Shown here piece by piece: positions 1 through 8,091 of a DNA stretch of 32,740 bases. The position numbers were made by a program, and so were the translations under genes. The DNA comes from Deltaproteobacteria bacterium (lineage in GTDB: Bacteria; Desulfobacterota_B; Binatia; UBA9968). A model generated the notes under the pieces. The model saw only the letters and a list, made by a program, of their open reading frames with translations. It was not told the origin of the DNA and ran no database searches. Position 1 is the first letter of the stretch, and every line of letters starts with the position of its first letter. The DNA is taken from assembly GCA_016193385.1 (NCBI GenBank), contig JACPSF010000072.1, forward strand, positions 1-32,740, read 5' to 3'.

Positions 1-319
1 CTACTGGAATCTCATGAACAATTTCATTGCGCGCGAATCGCGCTTTATCCATCAGGCGGCGGAAATCGTCTTCCGACGGGGCAAACTTGGAGATGTGCTT
101 GTTTAGAGGACGGTCATGAAGTTTTTTAAGAAACTCCTTCATAGGCTCTTCCGACTCGAAGATTTCGCGTTGACCGAACTTAAGATGAAGAATCTCGGCA
201 AGGCTGCGACAACAGCTCTCGAAGTGAGCGGCAAGCGTCAGAGCCCGGCCAAGGGTGGAATAAATGCCGTCGCTCCACTCTGTCCGTTCAAAGTCATCAA
301 TGAAGATTCCTGGAGTCAT
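1..319 (-). CDS. HEPN-like domain protein, N-terminal part (runs off the window)
   Basis: An open minus-strand frame starts at an ATG at 319 and stays open for 106 codons to the window edge, so only the N-terminal part is present. The predicted protein is mostly helical and charged, with two adjacent cysteines (C36, C37). Near its visible end it carries ARNEIVHE, with R97 and H102 fitting the Rx4-6H motif of HEPN-superfamily proteins. Many HEPN proteins are RNases of toxin-antitoxin or defence systems; others are non-catalytic. No start-proximal partner gene is visible, and any antitoxin would lie outside the window or be absent. A TATACT -10-like hexamer lies at 333-338 on the minus strand, just before the start. 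The protein family assignment rests on the motif and helical character only. Confidence 0.55.
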   Translation of the reverse strand, partial: MTPGIFIDDFERTEWSDGIYSTLGRALTLAAHFESCCRSLAEILHLKFGQREIFESEEPMKEFLKKLHDRPLNKHISKFAPSEDDFRRLMDKARFARNEIVHEIPV

Positions 320-413
320 ATGGGACGGCTAAAGTATAGCGTTTTATCCCTTGTATGCCTATGAGGAAGGAAATTTCGACAGTATCCCCTCAGCCGCATT
401 GGGGATAAAACGT

Positions 414-444
414 GCCTGCCTGTGCATTGCCGCACGCAGACAGG
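414..444. repeat. REP-like imperfect inverted repeat, copy 1
   Basis: The left arm GCCTGCCTGTGC and right arm GCACGCAGACAGG pair imperfectly around a short loop. The right arm is identical in sequence to that of the element at 593-620, so the two are copies of one short palindromic family. Function unknown; such repeats are usually dispersed intergenic elements. Confidence 0.5.
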
Positions 445-592
445 TTGGACTAAACCGCGTAGCGCGAATTTACCGCTGGCTATGCGGATTGTAAAGGGCA
501 AAAGCCACCAGAGAGAGTGAGCCAGTGTGCAGGCTGGCGGTGGGCCATGGGACGGTCATGAGCCGATCAGTAGCCACAAAGCCCTGCGGGCA

Positions 593-620
593 GCCTGTCC
601 GTGCCCGCACGCAGACAGGC
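593..620. repeat. REP-like imperfect inverted repeat, copy 2
   Basis: GCCTGTC plus CGTGC pairs with GCACG plus GACAGGC, a 12 bp stem with a two-base CA bulge and a two-base CC loop. It shares the arm GCACGCAGACAGG with copy 1 about 180 bp away. The two copies differ on the left arm. Confidence 0.5.
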
Positions 621-754
621 CTATACTCGGGCAGCTCGACTGAGCTCGCCGCAGGCAGATCCTTTACCCTCGAAGGAGGGGCAACTCCCCTGTTCCTTTC
701 TGCCCTACCTATCGCTGATATTTTAGACGACAGTAAGGGCGATTCGTTTCAATG

Positions 755-2347
755 TTAAATCCTTCCCCTTTTCCAGTCTTTCAAGATCTCCAGCGCGGCG
801 AGCCTGCCGCAGGCTGCCATCACGCCGCCGCCGGGATGAGTCCCCGCGCCGCAAAGATAAAGGTTCTTGATCGGCGTGCGGTATCGCGCCCAGCCGGGAA
901 GGGGGCGTAGGAAAAAGAGCTGGTCCAAGGTCAATTCCCCGTGAAAAATATTTCCCTCCGTGAGGGAAAACTCCTGTTCCAGATCCCACGGCGTGAGAAC
1001 CTGACGGTGGAGAATGATATTTTTTAAATTCGGCGCGTATTCGGCCAGCGTGTCGATGACCATATCACCGAAGGCCTCGCGCTGCTCCGGCCACGTTCCG
1101 TCCTTGATGTGGTACGGAGCGTACTGGACGAAGATGGACATGACGTGCTTTCCCGGCGGAGCCATGGATGGGTCGAGGGTCGAGGGGATGGCGATGTCGA
1201 GGTAGGGCCTGCGGGAGAAGCGGCCATATTTCGCGTCGTCGTAGGCGCGCTCCAGATAATCGATGGACGGACTGATGGAGATCGCTCCGCGCAGGTGCGG
1301 GCCCTCACCCGGAAGCGAGGTGAACTGAGGCAGCGCGTCCAGAGCCAGGTTAACTTTGCCTGAGGAACCCCGCATTTTGATCTGTCGCACCTCGGTCACG
1401 AAATCGGAGTCGAGATGGCGCGGATCGACCAGCCGTAAGAAAGTCCGCTTAGGATCCGCTCCGGAAACGATGAGCCGGGCGCGAATTTCGTCCCCTTCGC
1501 GAAGCACGACTCCCTCGGCGCGTCCGTCCTTGATGACTATCTGAGCCACCTCGGCATGGGTACGGATCTCGGCGCCATGGCGTTGGGCGGAAAGAGCTAT
1601 GGCTCCGCTCACGCTTCCCATGCCGCCGCGGGGAAGCCCCCAGGAGCGAAAGCTGCCATCAAGCTCACCCATGTAATGGTGCAAAAGGACATAGGCGGTG
1701 CCCGGTGAGCGGGGGCCGAGAAACGTGCCGATGATACCGCTCGCGGACATCGTTGCCTTGAGCGCCTCGGTTTCGAACCACTCGCTCAAATAGTCCGCCG
1801 AGCTCATCGTCATGAGCTTCACCAGGTCATAAGAAAATTTCCGCCCGAGGCGGCGAAACCCTTTGCCCAAGCTCGCGAGTCGGAAGAGCTCGCCCGGGCT
1901 TAACGAGGTCGGATCCGGAGGCACGACTCCCAAAAGAGGTTTGACGGCCCGGGCCATTTGAACCATCAACTGACCGAATTGGTCGTAGGCCTCGGCGTCC
2001 ACTGGGGAATGGCGCATGATCTCCCTTCGGGTCTTGGCATGATCGCCCCAGCGCGCGAGATAGTTCCCATCAGGCAAGGGTGTGAAAGTGCTGTCCAGAG
2101 GAATGATGGAGAGACCGCAGCTCGGGAGATCGAGTTCGCGAATGATCTCCGGCCTCAGGAGGCTCACCACGTAAGAGCACACCGAATATTTGAAACCGGG
2201 AAAGATCTCCTCGGTTACGGTAGCCCCGCCCACGAGGTGGCGCCGCTCCAGCACCAAGACCTTTTTGCCGGCTTTGGCCAGGTACGCCGCGGCGGTCAGG
2301 CCGTTGTGGCCGGCGCCAATCACGATGGCATCGTAGATCTTATTCAT
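755..2347 (-). CDS. FAD-dependent oxidoreductase, PYROXD2/phytoene desaturase-like
   Basis: A 530-residue flavoprotein. The N-terminus carries the Rossmann FAD-binding motif VIGAGHNGL followed by a basic and acidic strand end (VLVLERR) and GGATVTEE. The C-terminus has YLCGAGTHPGGGV, the second FAD-contact motif of the CrtI/PYROXD2 family. Length fits the family (about 500-540). I chose ATG 2347 because the flavin fold begins only four residues later; an in-frame longer form with 30 extra residues reaches 2437 but would overlap the divergent gene's start. The substrate cannot be told from sequence: carotenoid desaturases and PYROXD2-type proteins look alike, and no carotenoid genes lie nearby. 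It is divergent from the GcvT-like gene, with a shared 76 bp upstream region. Confidence 0.85.
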   Translation of the reverse strand: MNKIYDAIVIGAGHNGLTAAAYLAKAGKKVLVLERRHLVGGATVTEEIFPGFKYSVCSYVVSLLRPEIIRELDLPSCGLSIIPLDSTFTPLPDGNYLARWGDHAKTRREIMRHSPVDAEAYDQFGQLMVQMARAVKPLLGVVPPDPTSLSPGELFRLASLGKGFRRLGRKFSYDLVKLMTMSSADYLSEWFETEALKATMSASGIIGTFLGPRSPGTAYVLLHHYMGELDGSFRSWGLPRGGMGSVSGAIALSAQRHGAEIRTHAEVAQIVIKDGRAEGVVLREGDEIRARLIVSGADPKRTFLRLVDPRHLDSDFVTEVRQIKMRGSSGKVNLALDALPQFTSLPGEGPHLRGAISISPSIDYLERAYDDAKYGRFSRRPYLDIAIPSTLDPSMAPPGKHVMSIFVQYAPYHIKDGTWPEQREAFGDMVIDTLAEYAPNLKNIILHRQVLTPWDLEQEFSLTEGNIFHGELTLDQLFFLRPLPGWARYRTPIKNLYLCGAGTHPGGGVMAACGRLAALEILKDWKRGRI

Positions 2348-2423
2348 CGCGCGGTTTGCTTCAGGCGGCATTTTTTGTAATTTTCTGGCATAAGTCAACG
2401 CTTGAGGAGGTCTGGGATAGTCT

Positions 2424-3650
2424 ATGCCCATTGGCACGCCGTTTCACTCGCGCACTTCGGCGTTGTGCCTGAGTCTCAACTGGCGCAACTGGTCCGGCTA
2501 TTTTGCGGCGAGCTCCTATCAAGTCCTCCACGAGCATGAATACCACGCTATCCGAAACGCCGCCGGGCTCATCGATATTTCCCCTTTGTATAAGTACGAG
2601 ATCCAGGGGAGAGACGCGCTGCGGTTGGTCAATCGCGTCATTACCCGGGATGCGGCCAGATGCGCAGTCCAACAGGTTATCTATACCTGTCTTTGCGACG
2701 AAGAGGGGAAAGTCATTCAGGACGGGACCGTCTTTCGTCTCGGGGAGAACCACTTTCGCATGCATCTGGCGGACCCGTCTTTGCGATGGTTGCAGATTAA
2801 CGCAGCCGGCTTGGAGGTCCAGATCGAAGAGGTCTCCGAGCCCATCGCGGCCCTGGCCCTGCAGGGACCGACCTCCCGTGACATCTTAAAGAACGTCGCG
2901 GGTGCCGACATCGACCGGTTGAACTTCTTCCGCCTCACATCGGCCAGCCTCGCGGGGGTCCCCGCCATGATCTCCCGCACGGGCTATACGGGCGATTTGG
3001 GATACGAAGTTTGGATTCCGGCGACTCGCGCCGAGCAGCTCTGGGATCTGCTCATGCAGGCGGGACGGCCCTACGGCTTGACCCCGGCGGGTATGTTAGC
3101 TTTGGACATGGCGCGCCTGGAGGCTGGTTTTGTGCTCATCGAGGTGGACTATATCGGGGCCGAGAAGGCGCTGATCCCGGCGCAGAAATCCTCGCCCTTT
3201 GAGATCGGATTGGGTTGGACCGTGAGCTTGGAGAAGGAGTTTTTTGTTGGGCGCGCGGCCCTGGTCCGAGAAAACGAGCAGGGTTCTCCGAGCGCTCTTG
3301 TGGGCCTGGAGATCGATTGGGAGGACTTGGAGCGTCTTTATGACGAAGCAGGGCTCCCCGCCCAAGTTCCCGGCGCCGCCTGGAGGGCGAGGATCCCGGT
3401 ATTTGGAGGCACCAGGCAGGTTGGCAGGGCGACGACCGGCGGCTGGTCCCCCGCGCTGAAAAAGTATATTGCCCTGGCGATCGTGGAGCGGGACTACGCC
3501 GTGGCGCGCGCATCGTTGAACATGGAAGTCACCGTGGAAGACGAAAGAAAAAAAGTAAAGGCGGCGGTGGTGAAGCTCCCGTTTTTCGACCCCGAGCGCA
3601 AGCGGGCGCGTTTCTATAGACCGCCGAGCACCGCTAAGACCACGCCCTGA
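2424..3650 (+). CDS. GcvT-like aminomethyltransferase family protein
   Basis: A 408-residue member of the glycine cleavage T-protein (aminomethyltransferase) fold, which binds tetrahydrofolate. Visible family features are AGLIDISPLYKYEI near residue 47, an aspartate at position 100 (GKVIQDG) where the T-protein catalytic Asp lies, ALQGPTSRDIL, and RTGYTGDLGYEVW. The C-terminal GcvT barrel segment is present (VGRATTGGWSP). No gcvH, gcvP or second T-protein lies nearby, so it is more likely a stand-alone folate-dependent demethylase or aminomethyltransferase-like enzyme than part of a glycine cleavage operon. A GAGGAGG motif lies at 2404-2410, 13 bases before the ATG, which is long spacing. Its 3' end overlaps the convergent M28 peptidase gene by 37 bp. 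Confidence 0.85.
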   Translation: MPIGTPFHSRTSALCLSLNWRNWSGYFAASSYQVLHEHEYHAIRNAAGLIDISPLYKYEIQGRDALRLVNRVITRDAARCAVQQVIYTCLCDEEGKVIQDGTVFRLGENHFRMHLADPSLRWLQINAAGLEVQIEEVSEPIAALALQGPTSRDILKNVAGADIDRLNFFRLTSASLAGVPAMISRTGYTGDLGYEVWIPATRAEQLWDLLMQAGRPYGLTPAGMLALDMARLEAGFVLIEVDYIGAEKALIPAQKSSPFEIGLGWTVSLEKEFFVGRAALVRENEQGSPSALVGLEIDWEDLERLYDEAGLPAQVPGAAWRARIPVFGGTRQVGRATTGGWSPALKKYIALAIVERDYAVARASLNMEVTVEDERKKVKAAVVKLPFFDPERKRARFYRPPSTAKTTP

Positions 3651-4474
3651 CAGACGCTTGCCATAAAGTCGAGATCGAGGGTTTGCAGGGTATCGGAGGG
3701 CGCGTGGTAATGGGGATTGCGGAAGAAAGCCGTGTCGGTCACCAGCAGCGCCGGATACCCAAGATCCCAAAAGGGTGCATGGTCGCTCAAGCGAACCTGT
3801 GGCAGAAGAAAGCCGTTTCCTAAAACTGTCAGGGTCTCCACGGCGAGTTGTGGCACACGGCGCATATGCGAAGAAAAACGCTTGAGAAGAAGGCTGGAGC
3901 GCCAGTTGCCTATCACCCCGATAAAATTCCCGTGATCCGGATAAAACCAGCGAAGCCCAAGCGGGTATTTCTGGCCCCCTGGGCGGACGTCGGTGAATCC
4001 TACCGTTTCTAAGGAGACCATAGCGCTTATTTTGGCCCGCTGTGCCTTGAGCCTGCGGGCAAAATGGCTGCTACCGACCATGTTCAGCTCTTCCAAGTTG
4101 AAGGCGCAAAACAGCACCTGGGATCCGAGATTGTGCCGCGCGAGGATTCGTGCCGCCTCGAGGAGGACCGCAACCCCGCTGGCATTATCGTCGGCTCCCG
4201 GGCTTCCTTCCACCGAATCGAAATGGGCCCCCAAGATGACGAGGGAAGGGCTGCGGGCCGGCCCCGTGCGAGCGATGATATTGCGATAGCTCCTTCCCCA
4301 ATGTGTGAAGGCGTCTCTTTCCACGGTGAGACCGTAGGCTTTGAACTCTCTCTCGATATAGGCTTCCACAGCGGCGAGATGGCGCTGGCCGCTGAAAGGG
4401 CTCCTTTCGCCAATGATATGTTGAAGGGTTGTCTTCAGTGCGCCTGGATCGACTCTGGGGAGAGTGGTAATCAT
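3614..4474 (-). CDS. M28 family zinc aminopeptidase-like protein
   Basis: A 286-residue M28 peptidase. Metal-site motifs are visible: GAHFDS (H84, D86), GADDNASG (D95 and D96), the catalytic Glu pair in NLEEL (E128, E129), and a late histidine in [10 protein letters not shown] (H256). M28 enzymes remove N-terminal residues or act on small amide substrates. There is no signal peptide or membrane segment, so it is probably cytoplasmic, unlike many secreted M28 aminopeptidases. The start is decided by an ATGA overlap with the hisF stop codon (ATG 4474-4472, TGA 4473-4471), which indicates translational coupling; a longer open frame upstream reads through hisF in the wrong frame. Its 3' end overlaps the GcvT-like gene on the other strand. 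Confidence 0.85.
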   Translation of the reverse strand: MITTLPRVDPGALKTTLQHIIGERSPFSGQRHLAAVEAYIEREFKAYGLTVERDAFTHWGRSYRNIIARTGPARSPSLVILGAHFDSVEGSPGADDNASGVAVLLEAARILARHNLGSQVLFCAFNLEELNMVGSSHFARRLKAQRAKISAMVSLETVGFTDVRPGGQKYPLGLRWFYPDHGNFIGVIGNWRSSLLLKRFSSHMRRVPQLAVETLTVLGNGFLLPQVRLSDHAPFWDLGYPALLVTDTAFFRNPHYHAPSDTLQTLDLDFMASVCQGVVLAVLGGL

Positions 4475-5235
4475 GAACGGGTAAGGCGCACCGGTATGCC
4501 TCTCTGGTGCAGGTACGTCTTGCACTGCGCGATCGTGAACTCGCCGTAATGAAAGATCGACGCGGCTAAGGCGGCGCTCGCCTTGCCGATGGTGAATCCT
4601 TGATAGATGTGTTCGAGAGTTCCGACCCCGCCGGAAGCGATGACGGGGACGGTGACCCGCTCCGCGACGGCACGGGTGAGTTCCAGGTCGTAGCCCATTT
4701 TGGTGCCGTCCCGGTCCATGCTCGTCAGCAGGATCTCGCCCGCCCCATAGGTCGCCATCCGTTCCGCCCATTCGCAGGCGTCGATCCCCGTGGGTTGCCG
4801 CCCGCCGTGGGTATAAACCTCCCAGCGGCCGTCGTCCCGTTTGGCGTCAATAGCGACGACGATGCACTGGCTCCCGAACTTCTCCGCCGCCTCGCGGACG
4901 AATTCGGGCCGCGCCACAGCCCCCGTGTTGATCGAGACCTTATCGGCTCCGGCATTCAGGAGCTTGCGTATGTCTTCCGGTTTGTTGATGCCCCCACCGA
5001 CCGTGAGCGGCATGAAGACCTGCTCTGCCGTGCGCCCCACGACGTCGAGAATAATCTCGCGGTTTTCATGCGAGGCGGTGATATCCAAGAAGCAAAGCTC
5101 GTCGGCGCCCTCGCGATCGTAGAGGCGGGCGATTTCCACCGGATCGCCGGCATCGCGTAGGCCGACAAAGTTAACCCCCTTCACCACGCGGCCCGCTTTG
5201 ACATCCAGGCAGGGAATGATGCGTTTGGCCAGCAT
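4471..5235 (-). CDS. hisF: Imidazole glycerol phosphate synthase subunit HisF
   Basis: A full-length 254-residue HisF, the cyclase half of the HisFH complex. It turns PRFAR plus HisH-derived ammonia into imidazole glycerol phosphate and AICAR in histidine biosynthesis. Both catalytic aspartates are present: D11 ([13 protein letters not shown]) and D130 (VVAIDAKR). The phosphate-binding loops TVGGGI and ASGGVG are also clear, as is the (beta/alpha)8 pattern. The gene is an orphan here: no hisH, hisA or hisI is next to it, and it is instead coupled to an M28 peptidase. It starts at ATG 5235 and is divergent from the duplicated lipoprotein gene. Confidence 0.97.
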   Translation of the reverse strand: MLAKRIIPCLDVKAGRVVKGVNFVGLRDAGDPVEIARLYDREGADELCFLDITASHENREIILDVVGRTAEQVFMPLTVGGGINKPEDIRKLLNAGADKVSINTGAVARPEFVREAAEKFGSQCIVVAIDAKRDDGRWEVYTHGGRQPTGIDACEWAERMATYGAGEILLTSMDRDGTKMGYDLELTRAVAERVTVPVIASGGVGTLEHIYQGFTIGKASAALAASIFHYGEFTIAQCKTYLHQRGIPVRLTRS

Positions 5236-5319
5236 AAAATTAGTAACAGTTTAGCCGAGAGTTGATCCCAGCTCAAGGTAAGAAAAGGCTCGCATTTTTT
5301 CCCAAAAGGATTGTTGCGG

Positions 5320-5347
5320 TTGACATCTCACTCTCTCATCGGATAGT
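5320..5347 (+). promoter_or_regulatory. Candidate promoter of the duplicated lipoprotein gene
   Basis: A perfect -35 TTGACA (5320-5325) is followed after 16 bases by GATAGT (5342-5347) as a -10-like hexamer. Initiation about 7 bases further on would fall at 5353-5355, practically at the ATG (5356), and no Shine-Dalgarno sequence is visible. If real, the transcript would be leaderless or nearly so. Confidence 0.4.
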
Positions 5348-5355
5348 TCCGTTCC

Positions 5356-6801
5356 ATGAACGTTCAGCCCTTTTTCTTCTTCTCTTTGGTCGTTCTAAAT
5401 GCCTGCGCGCTTGCCAGACCTGTTCAGCATGAAGAGATCCAGGGGTTGGGGAGTTTTGAATTTCGAGAACCTGTCAGTGGTATGGAAGGAATCGTCATTG
5501 GCGCTCCGCACGGAAGAACGGACCGTCATTCGGATAAACTCGCCGAAGCGATCAGTGACCTAACAGGGGCGGGGTTGGTGATCGCCTACGGGTTCAAATC
5601 TAAGCGACTTGGCGTAAGCCAGCCTGTCGTGAGATCACGCCCCTACCCGATGTCCTGGAGCACCTCGCCGCGCGGGAGTGTTTTCAAGGAATATAGAAAG
5701 GTTCTGCGCAAAGCGGCCAAAGGAGAGACAGACCTCTACATAGGAGTCCACAGGTCCAGCGATAAGGAGGTAGCGGATCGGATTGAAGTCGCGACCAGCG
5801 GCATGACCTTTGAAGAGGCGGTGGCTCTCAAACAGGCCTACGCTCAAATCCGCGATCAGTTCACTGCAAAAAAGTCAGCCCCCAGGCTCAAGATGATGAT
5901 AGAGCCGCTGGACAAAATTTCCTGGCGCGTCTCCGGCGTGAAGCACCACGGAGTCCTTTTGGTCGCCGTGAAGGGTATGAATGTCCGATTGCCTCAACCC
6001 GGGCCTGCCGAATCCGATGAAGAACTTTACACCGAGATCTTATGCCGGTGGATTAATCAAGCTATCCACCTCTTGCGGGAAAACCCTCTCGGACTGCCGC
6101 AAATTCAAGTGAAGCAGACGGACCTGGGAAAGTTCGAGTTGGTGAAGTCGAGAAAGCGGCTTTCGGGAATTGTCATTGGCGCGCCTCACGGGAGTTTTGA
6201 TGAATACACTGCTGAGATGGTGAAGCGCCTCGCCTATCGAACCGGAATCGCCGCGGTCATTGCCAAGGGGTTCACACCGACGGAGGCTGGGGGATGGCGG
6301 ATCAATGTCAACCGGCCGACGGAAAAAACGTTCACCTCAGAGGACCTGGAGTTCTATAGCCTGCGGGCCAGACAGGTATACCGCATCTTCAAGGATCTGG
6401 TATTCGAGGCCTCTGCTGGAGATTTAAAGCTCTACGTCGATGTCCATCAGTACAATACGGACAGCAAAATCCAGGTGGCCACAGTAGGCGTCTCCCGGAG
6501 GGAAGCCAAGATCGTCAAGAAGATCTACCGTGAGATCCGGGACCAAACCCTGAAAAGGCATTTTCTTGTCCCGGCCGTTGAACTCCTCATAGAGCCCCTT
6601 GATGAAGTCGAGATTAGCGCATGGGCAGCCAAGACCGAGGGCATTTTGGGCGTGGCCAAGAAGAGTTTGCACTTTGAGCTGCCGAGCGAAAAAGCTCTTA
6701 TGACGAGTGAGGCCCGCGAAGCTTATACCCGTATCCTGGCTGCCCTTCTTCGAGAGTCGGTGCCCATTCTGCTATCCAGGCAAGGGACCCTAGCACGATA
6801 G
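5356..6801 (+). CDS. Predicted lipoprotein with two tandem copies of an unknown hydrolase-like domain
   Basis: A 481-residue protein with a short hydrophobic N-terminus ending in LNAC (C17), a plausible lipobox, although the n-region has no positive charge. The rest is two homologous halves, about residues 32-240 and 258-470. Each has GIVIGAPHG (H52; H278), an aspartate four residues after that histidine (D56; D282), a DL..Y...VH motif (H132; H364), IxVATxG, IRDQ and IEPLD followed by a GVL/GILGVA strand. The spacing of PHG, Asp and a second His resembles metal sites of N-formylglutamate amidohydrolase-like and related zinc hydrolases; the second half also has NVNRPTE. This link is inference, not recognition. 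No upstream in-frame alternative start exists before a stop codon at 5344. Pal follows 122 bp downstream on the same strand. Confidence 0.75.
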   Translation: MNVQPFFFFSLVVLNACALARPVQHEEIQGLGSFEFREPVSGMEGIVIGAPHGRTDRHSDKLAEAISDLTGAGLVIAYGFKSKRLGVSQPVVRSRPYPMSWSTSPRGSVFKEYRKVLRKAAKGETDLYIGVHRSSDKEVADRIEVATSGMTFEEAVALKQAYAQIRDQFTAKKSAPRLKMMIEPLDKISWRVSGVKHHGVLLVAVKGMNVRLPQPGPAESDEELYTEILCRWINQAIHLLRENPLGLPQIQVKQTDLGKFELVKSRKRLSGIVIGAPHGSFDEYTAEMVKRLAYRTGIAAVIAKGFTPTEAGGWRINVNRPTEKTFTSEDLEFYSLRARQVYRIFKDLVFEASAGDLKLYVDVHQYNTDSKIQVATVGVSRREAKIVKKIYREIRDQTLKRHFLVPAVELLIEPLDEVEISAWAAKTEGILGVAKKSLHFELPSEKALMTSEAREAYTRILAALLRESVPILLSRQGTLAR

Positions 6802-6923
6802 CAGAGTCGTCAGAGACTGAGGCCATACCTAAATTACGACTTTAGATTGACAGTCTTTGGGGGAAGATGTAAGAAGCATCTTGAATGCGGCATATCATTA
6901 TAACCCCGTGAAAGGAAAAAAAG

Positions 6924-7496
6924 ATGGCTTATCGGCTAAGTGCGGTGCTCTCCGGGTTAATGTTTTTCTCTTTTCTTGTGTTGAACGGTTGTGCTCCGCC
7001 TGCCACGACCAAACCTGAGGTGAGTTCCCCATCTAAGCCTACTCTGGCAAGAGAGTCCGACGGAGGCAAGCCTAGCAAGGTGCCGGCCGGTGAATCAAAA
7101 ACACCTTCAAGTCTTGAGGCGCTACGCCGGGGTGAGGCTCCAACCGGCGGTCCGCTGAAGGAGATCTATTTTGATTTTGATAAGTACGATCTCCGGCCGG
7201 ATGCACGGACAACCCTTAGGGCCAATGCCGACTGGCTGAAGGGGAATCCTTCGGCGCAGGTGGAGGTAGAGGGCCATGCAGACGAGCGGGGGACCAACGA
7301 ATACAACTTGGCGCTTGGCGCGAAGCGGGCTCAGGCAGCCAAGGACTATTTGGTGACGCTGGGGGTTTCGGCGAGACGGTTATCGACCAAAAGCTACGGC
7401 GAGGAGGTACCGGTGTGCCGGGAAAAGACGGAAGAATGCTGGAAGAGGAACCGCCGCGACCGCTTTGTCGTCAAGGCTGGAAAGCCGGGTCTCTAA
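6924..7496 (+). CDS. pal: Peptidoglycan-associated lipoprotein (Pal, OmpA C-terminal domain)
   Basis: A 190-residue Pal-type lipoprotein. The signal peptide ends in the lipobox LNGC (C23), a Pro/Ser/Lys-rich linker follows to about residue 75, and the OmpA-like peptidoglycan-binding domain fills the rest: IYFDFDKYDLRPDA, the diagnostic EGHADERGTNEYNLALG, RAQAAKDYL, and TKSYGEE. It would sit in the inner leaflet of the outer membrane and tie it to peptidoglycan. The usual tolB and other tol genes are not adjacent. A purine-rich stretch (GAAAGGAAAAAAAG) precedes the ATG. A TTGACA lies at 6847-6852 with a weak TAAGAA 17 bases later, a possible own promoter. Confidence 0.92.
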   Translation: MAYRLSAVLSGLMFFSFLVLNGCAPPATTKPEVSSPSKPTLARESDGGKPSKVPAGESKTPSSLEALRRGEAPTGGPLKEIYFDFDKYDLRPDARTTLRANADWLKGNPSAQVEVEGHADERGTNEYNLALGAKRAQAAKDYLVTLGVSARRLSTKSYGEEVPVCREKTEECWKRNRRDRFVVKAGKPGL

Positions 7497-7524
7497 CTCT
7501 TCCCTACCCTTACCCATTTTCCGC

Positions 7525-7554
7525 TTGACAAGCAATGAGTATTTAAAGTATAGG
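7525..7554 (+). promoter_or_regulatory. Candidate sigma70-type promoter for the paralogue gene pair
   Basis: TTGACA at 7525-7530, an 18-base spacer and TATAGG at 7549-7554. Initiation would be near 7561, giving a 5' leader of about 58 bases before the ATG at 7619. It could serve both small genes at 7619-8430, which lie 44 bp apart. Confidence 0.5.
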
Positions 7555-7618
7555 CCTTGAGTCGTAGGTCTAGCTAATACCTGAGCCCTAGAGCTGTTTA
7601 GATAAACTGGAGGTCGAT

Positions 7619-8047
7619 ATGAAAAGCTTAGTTTCGCTTACCGTCATATCTTTTTTCTGTACGCTGTTAGCGCTTTCCTCCTGTGCTCTGGAACAGGAGA
7701 AGGCAGCTCCGGCGAAGCCGCCAGCTCCTGCGGCGCCACAGATGGCTGAGGCAAAGAAAGCCGCGCCAGCGGAGAAACCGGCTGAAGTGAAGGCGAAACC
7801 CATAAAGGCGAAGGGTGATGTAGGGTTGCTGGACCTGGAAAAGAACTACATAATCCTTGTCACCAAGGAGGGCAAACTCATTACGGTCGATTTTAGCGAC
7901 AAGACCAACGTAACCAAAATTGTCCCGACACCCTCTAAAATGGAAGATGTTGGATTGGGGTCCGCCGCGAGTGTTGAATATCAAAGTAAGGGAGACAAAA
8001 AAATTATATCCAAGATTGAATACAAAGCAGCGAAGGGTGGCGAATGA
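7619..8047 (+). CDS. Small lipoprotein, paralogue A of a three-member exported family
   Basis: A 142-residue protein. The signal peptide ends in LSSC (C22), so it is a predicted lipoprotein. An Ala/Pro/Lys-rich linker (about residues 23-65) leads to a 75-residue C-terminal domain starting GDVGLLDLEKNY and ending AKGGE. The domain has alternating hydrophobic residues (YIILVTKEGKLITVDF, GLGSAASVEY), which suggests a small beta-barrel or OB-like fold similar in style to DUF5666 proteins; that comparison is inference. The next gene and the one at 10675 carry the same domain. A GGAGG site precedes the ATG. This is the only one of the three with a lipobox and long linker, so it would be membrane-anchored while the other two are probably free in the periplasm. 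Confidence 0.8.
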   Translation: MKSLVSLTVISFFCTLLALSSCALEQEKAAPAKPPAPAAPQMAEAKKAAPAEKPAEVKAKPIKAKGDVGLLDLEKNYIILVTKEGKLITVDFSDKTNVTKIVPTPSKMEDVGLGSAASVEYQSKGDKKIISKIEYKAAKGGE

Positions 8048-8091
8048 GCCTGCCCGGGCGCATCCGATTATTCCAACGGTCAGGAGGAACA

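Larger units (their letters stand above)
320..754. other. Intergenic stretch without a gene
   Basis: This 435 bp gap separates the start of the HEPN-like gene from the stop of the flavoprotein gene. I see no convincing coding sequence: the short open frames have no Shine-Dalgarno site and no recognisable product. It holds two related hairpin-forming repeats (listed separately) and a short imperfect inverted repeat near 387-403 (CCCCT / GGGG). Confidence 0.5.

Noticed and set aside
116..364. 82-codon plus-strand open frame
   Set aside because: It is antisense to the HEPN-like gene, whose minus-strand frame is open across the whole region and has a recognisable motif.
412..620. Repeat pair considered as a CRISPR fragment
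   Set aside because: Only two copies, palindromic, 180 bp apart and without regular spacers; a REP-like family fits better.
525..758. 77-codon plus-strand frame in the left gap
   Set aside because: Contains the repeat, has no ribosome site and no recognisable product.
3096..3770. 224-codon minus-strand frame
   Set aside because: Lies antisense to the GcvT-like gene and has a low-complexity Arg/Gly/Pro composition typical of a shadow.
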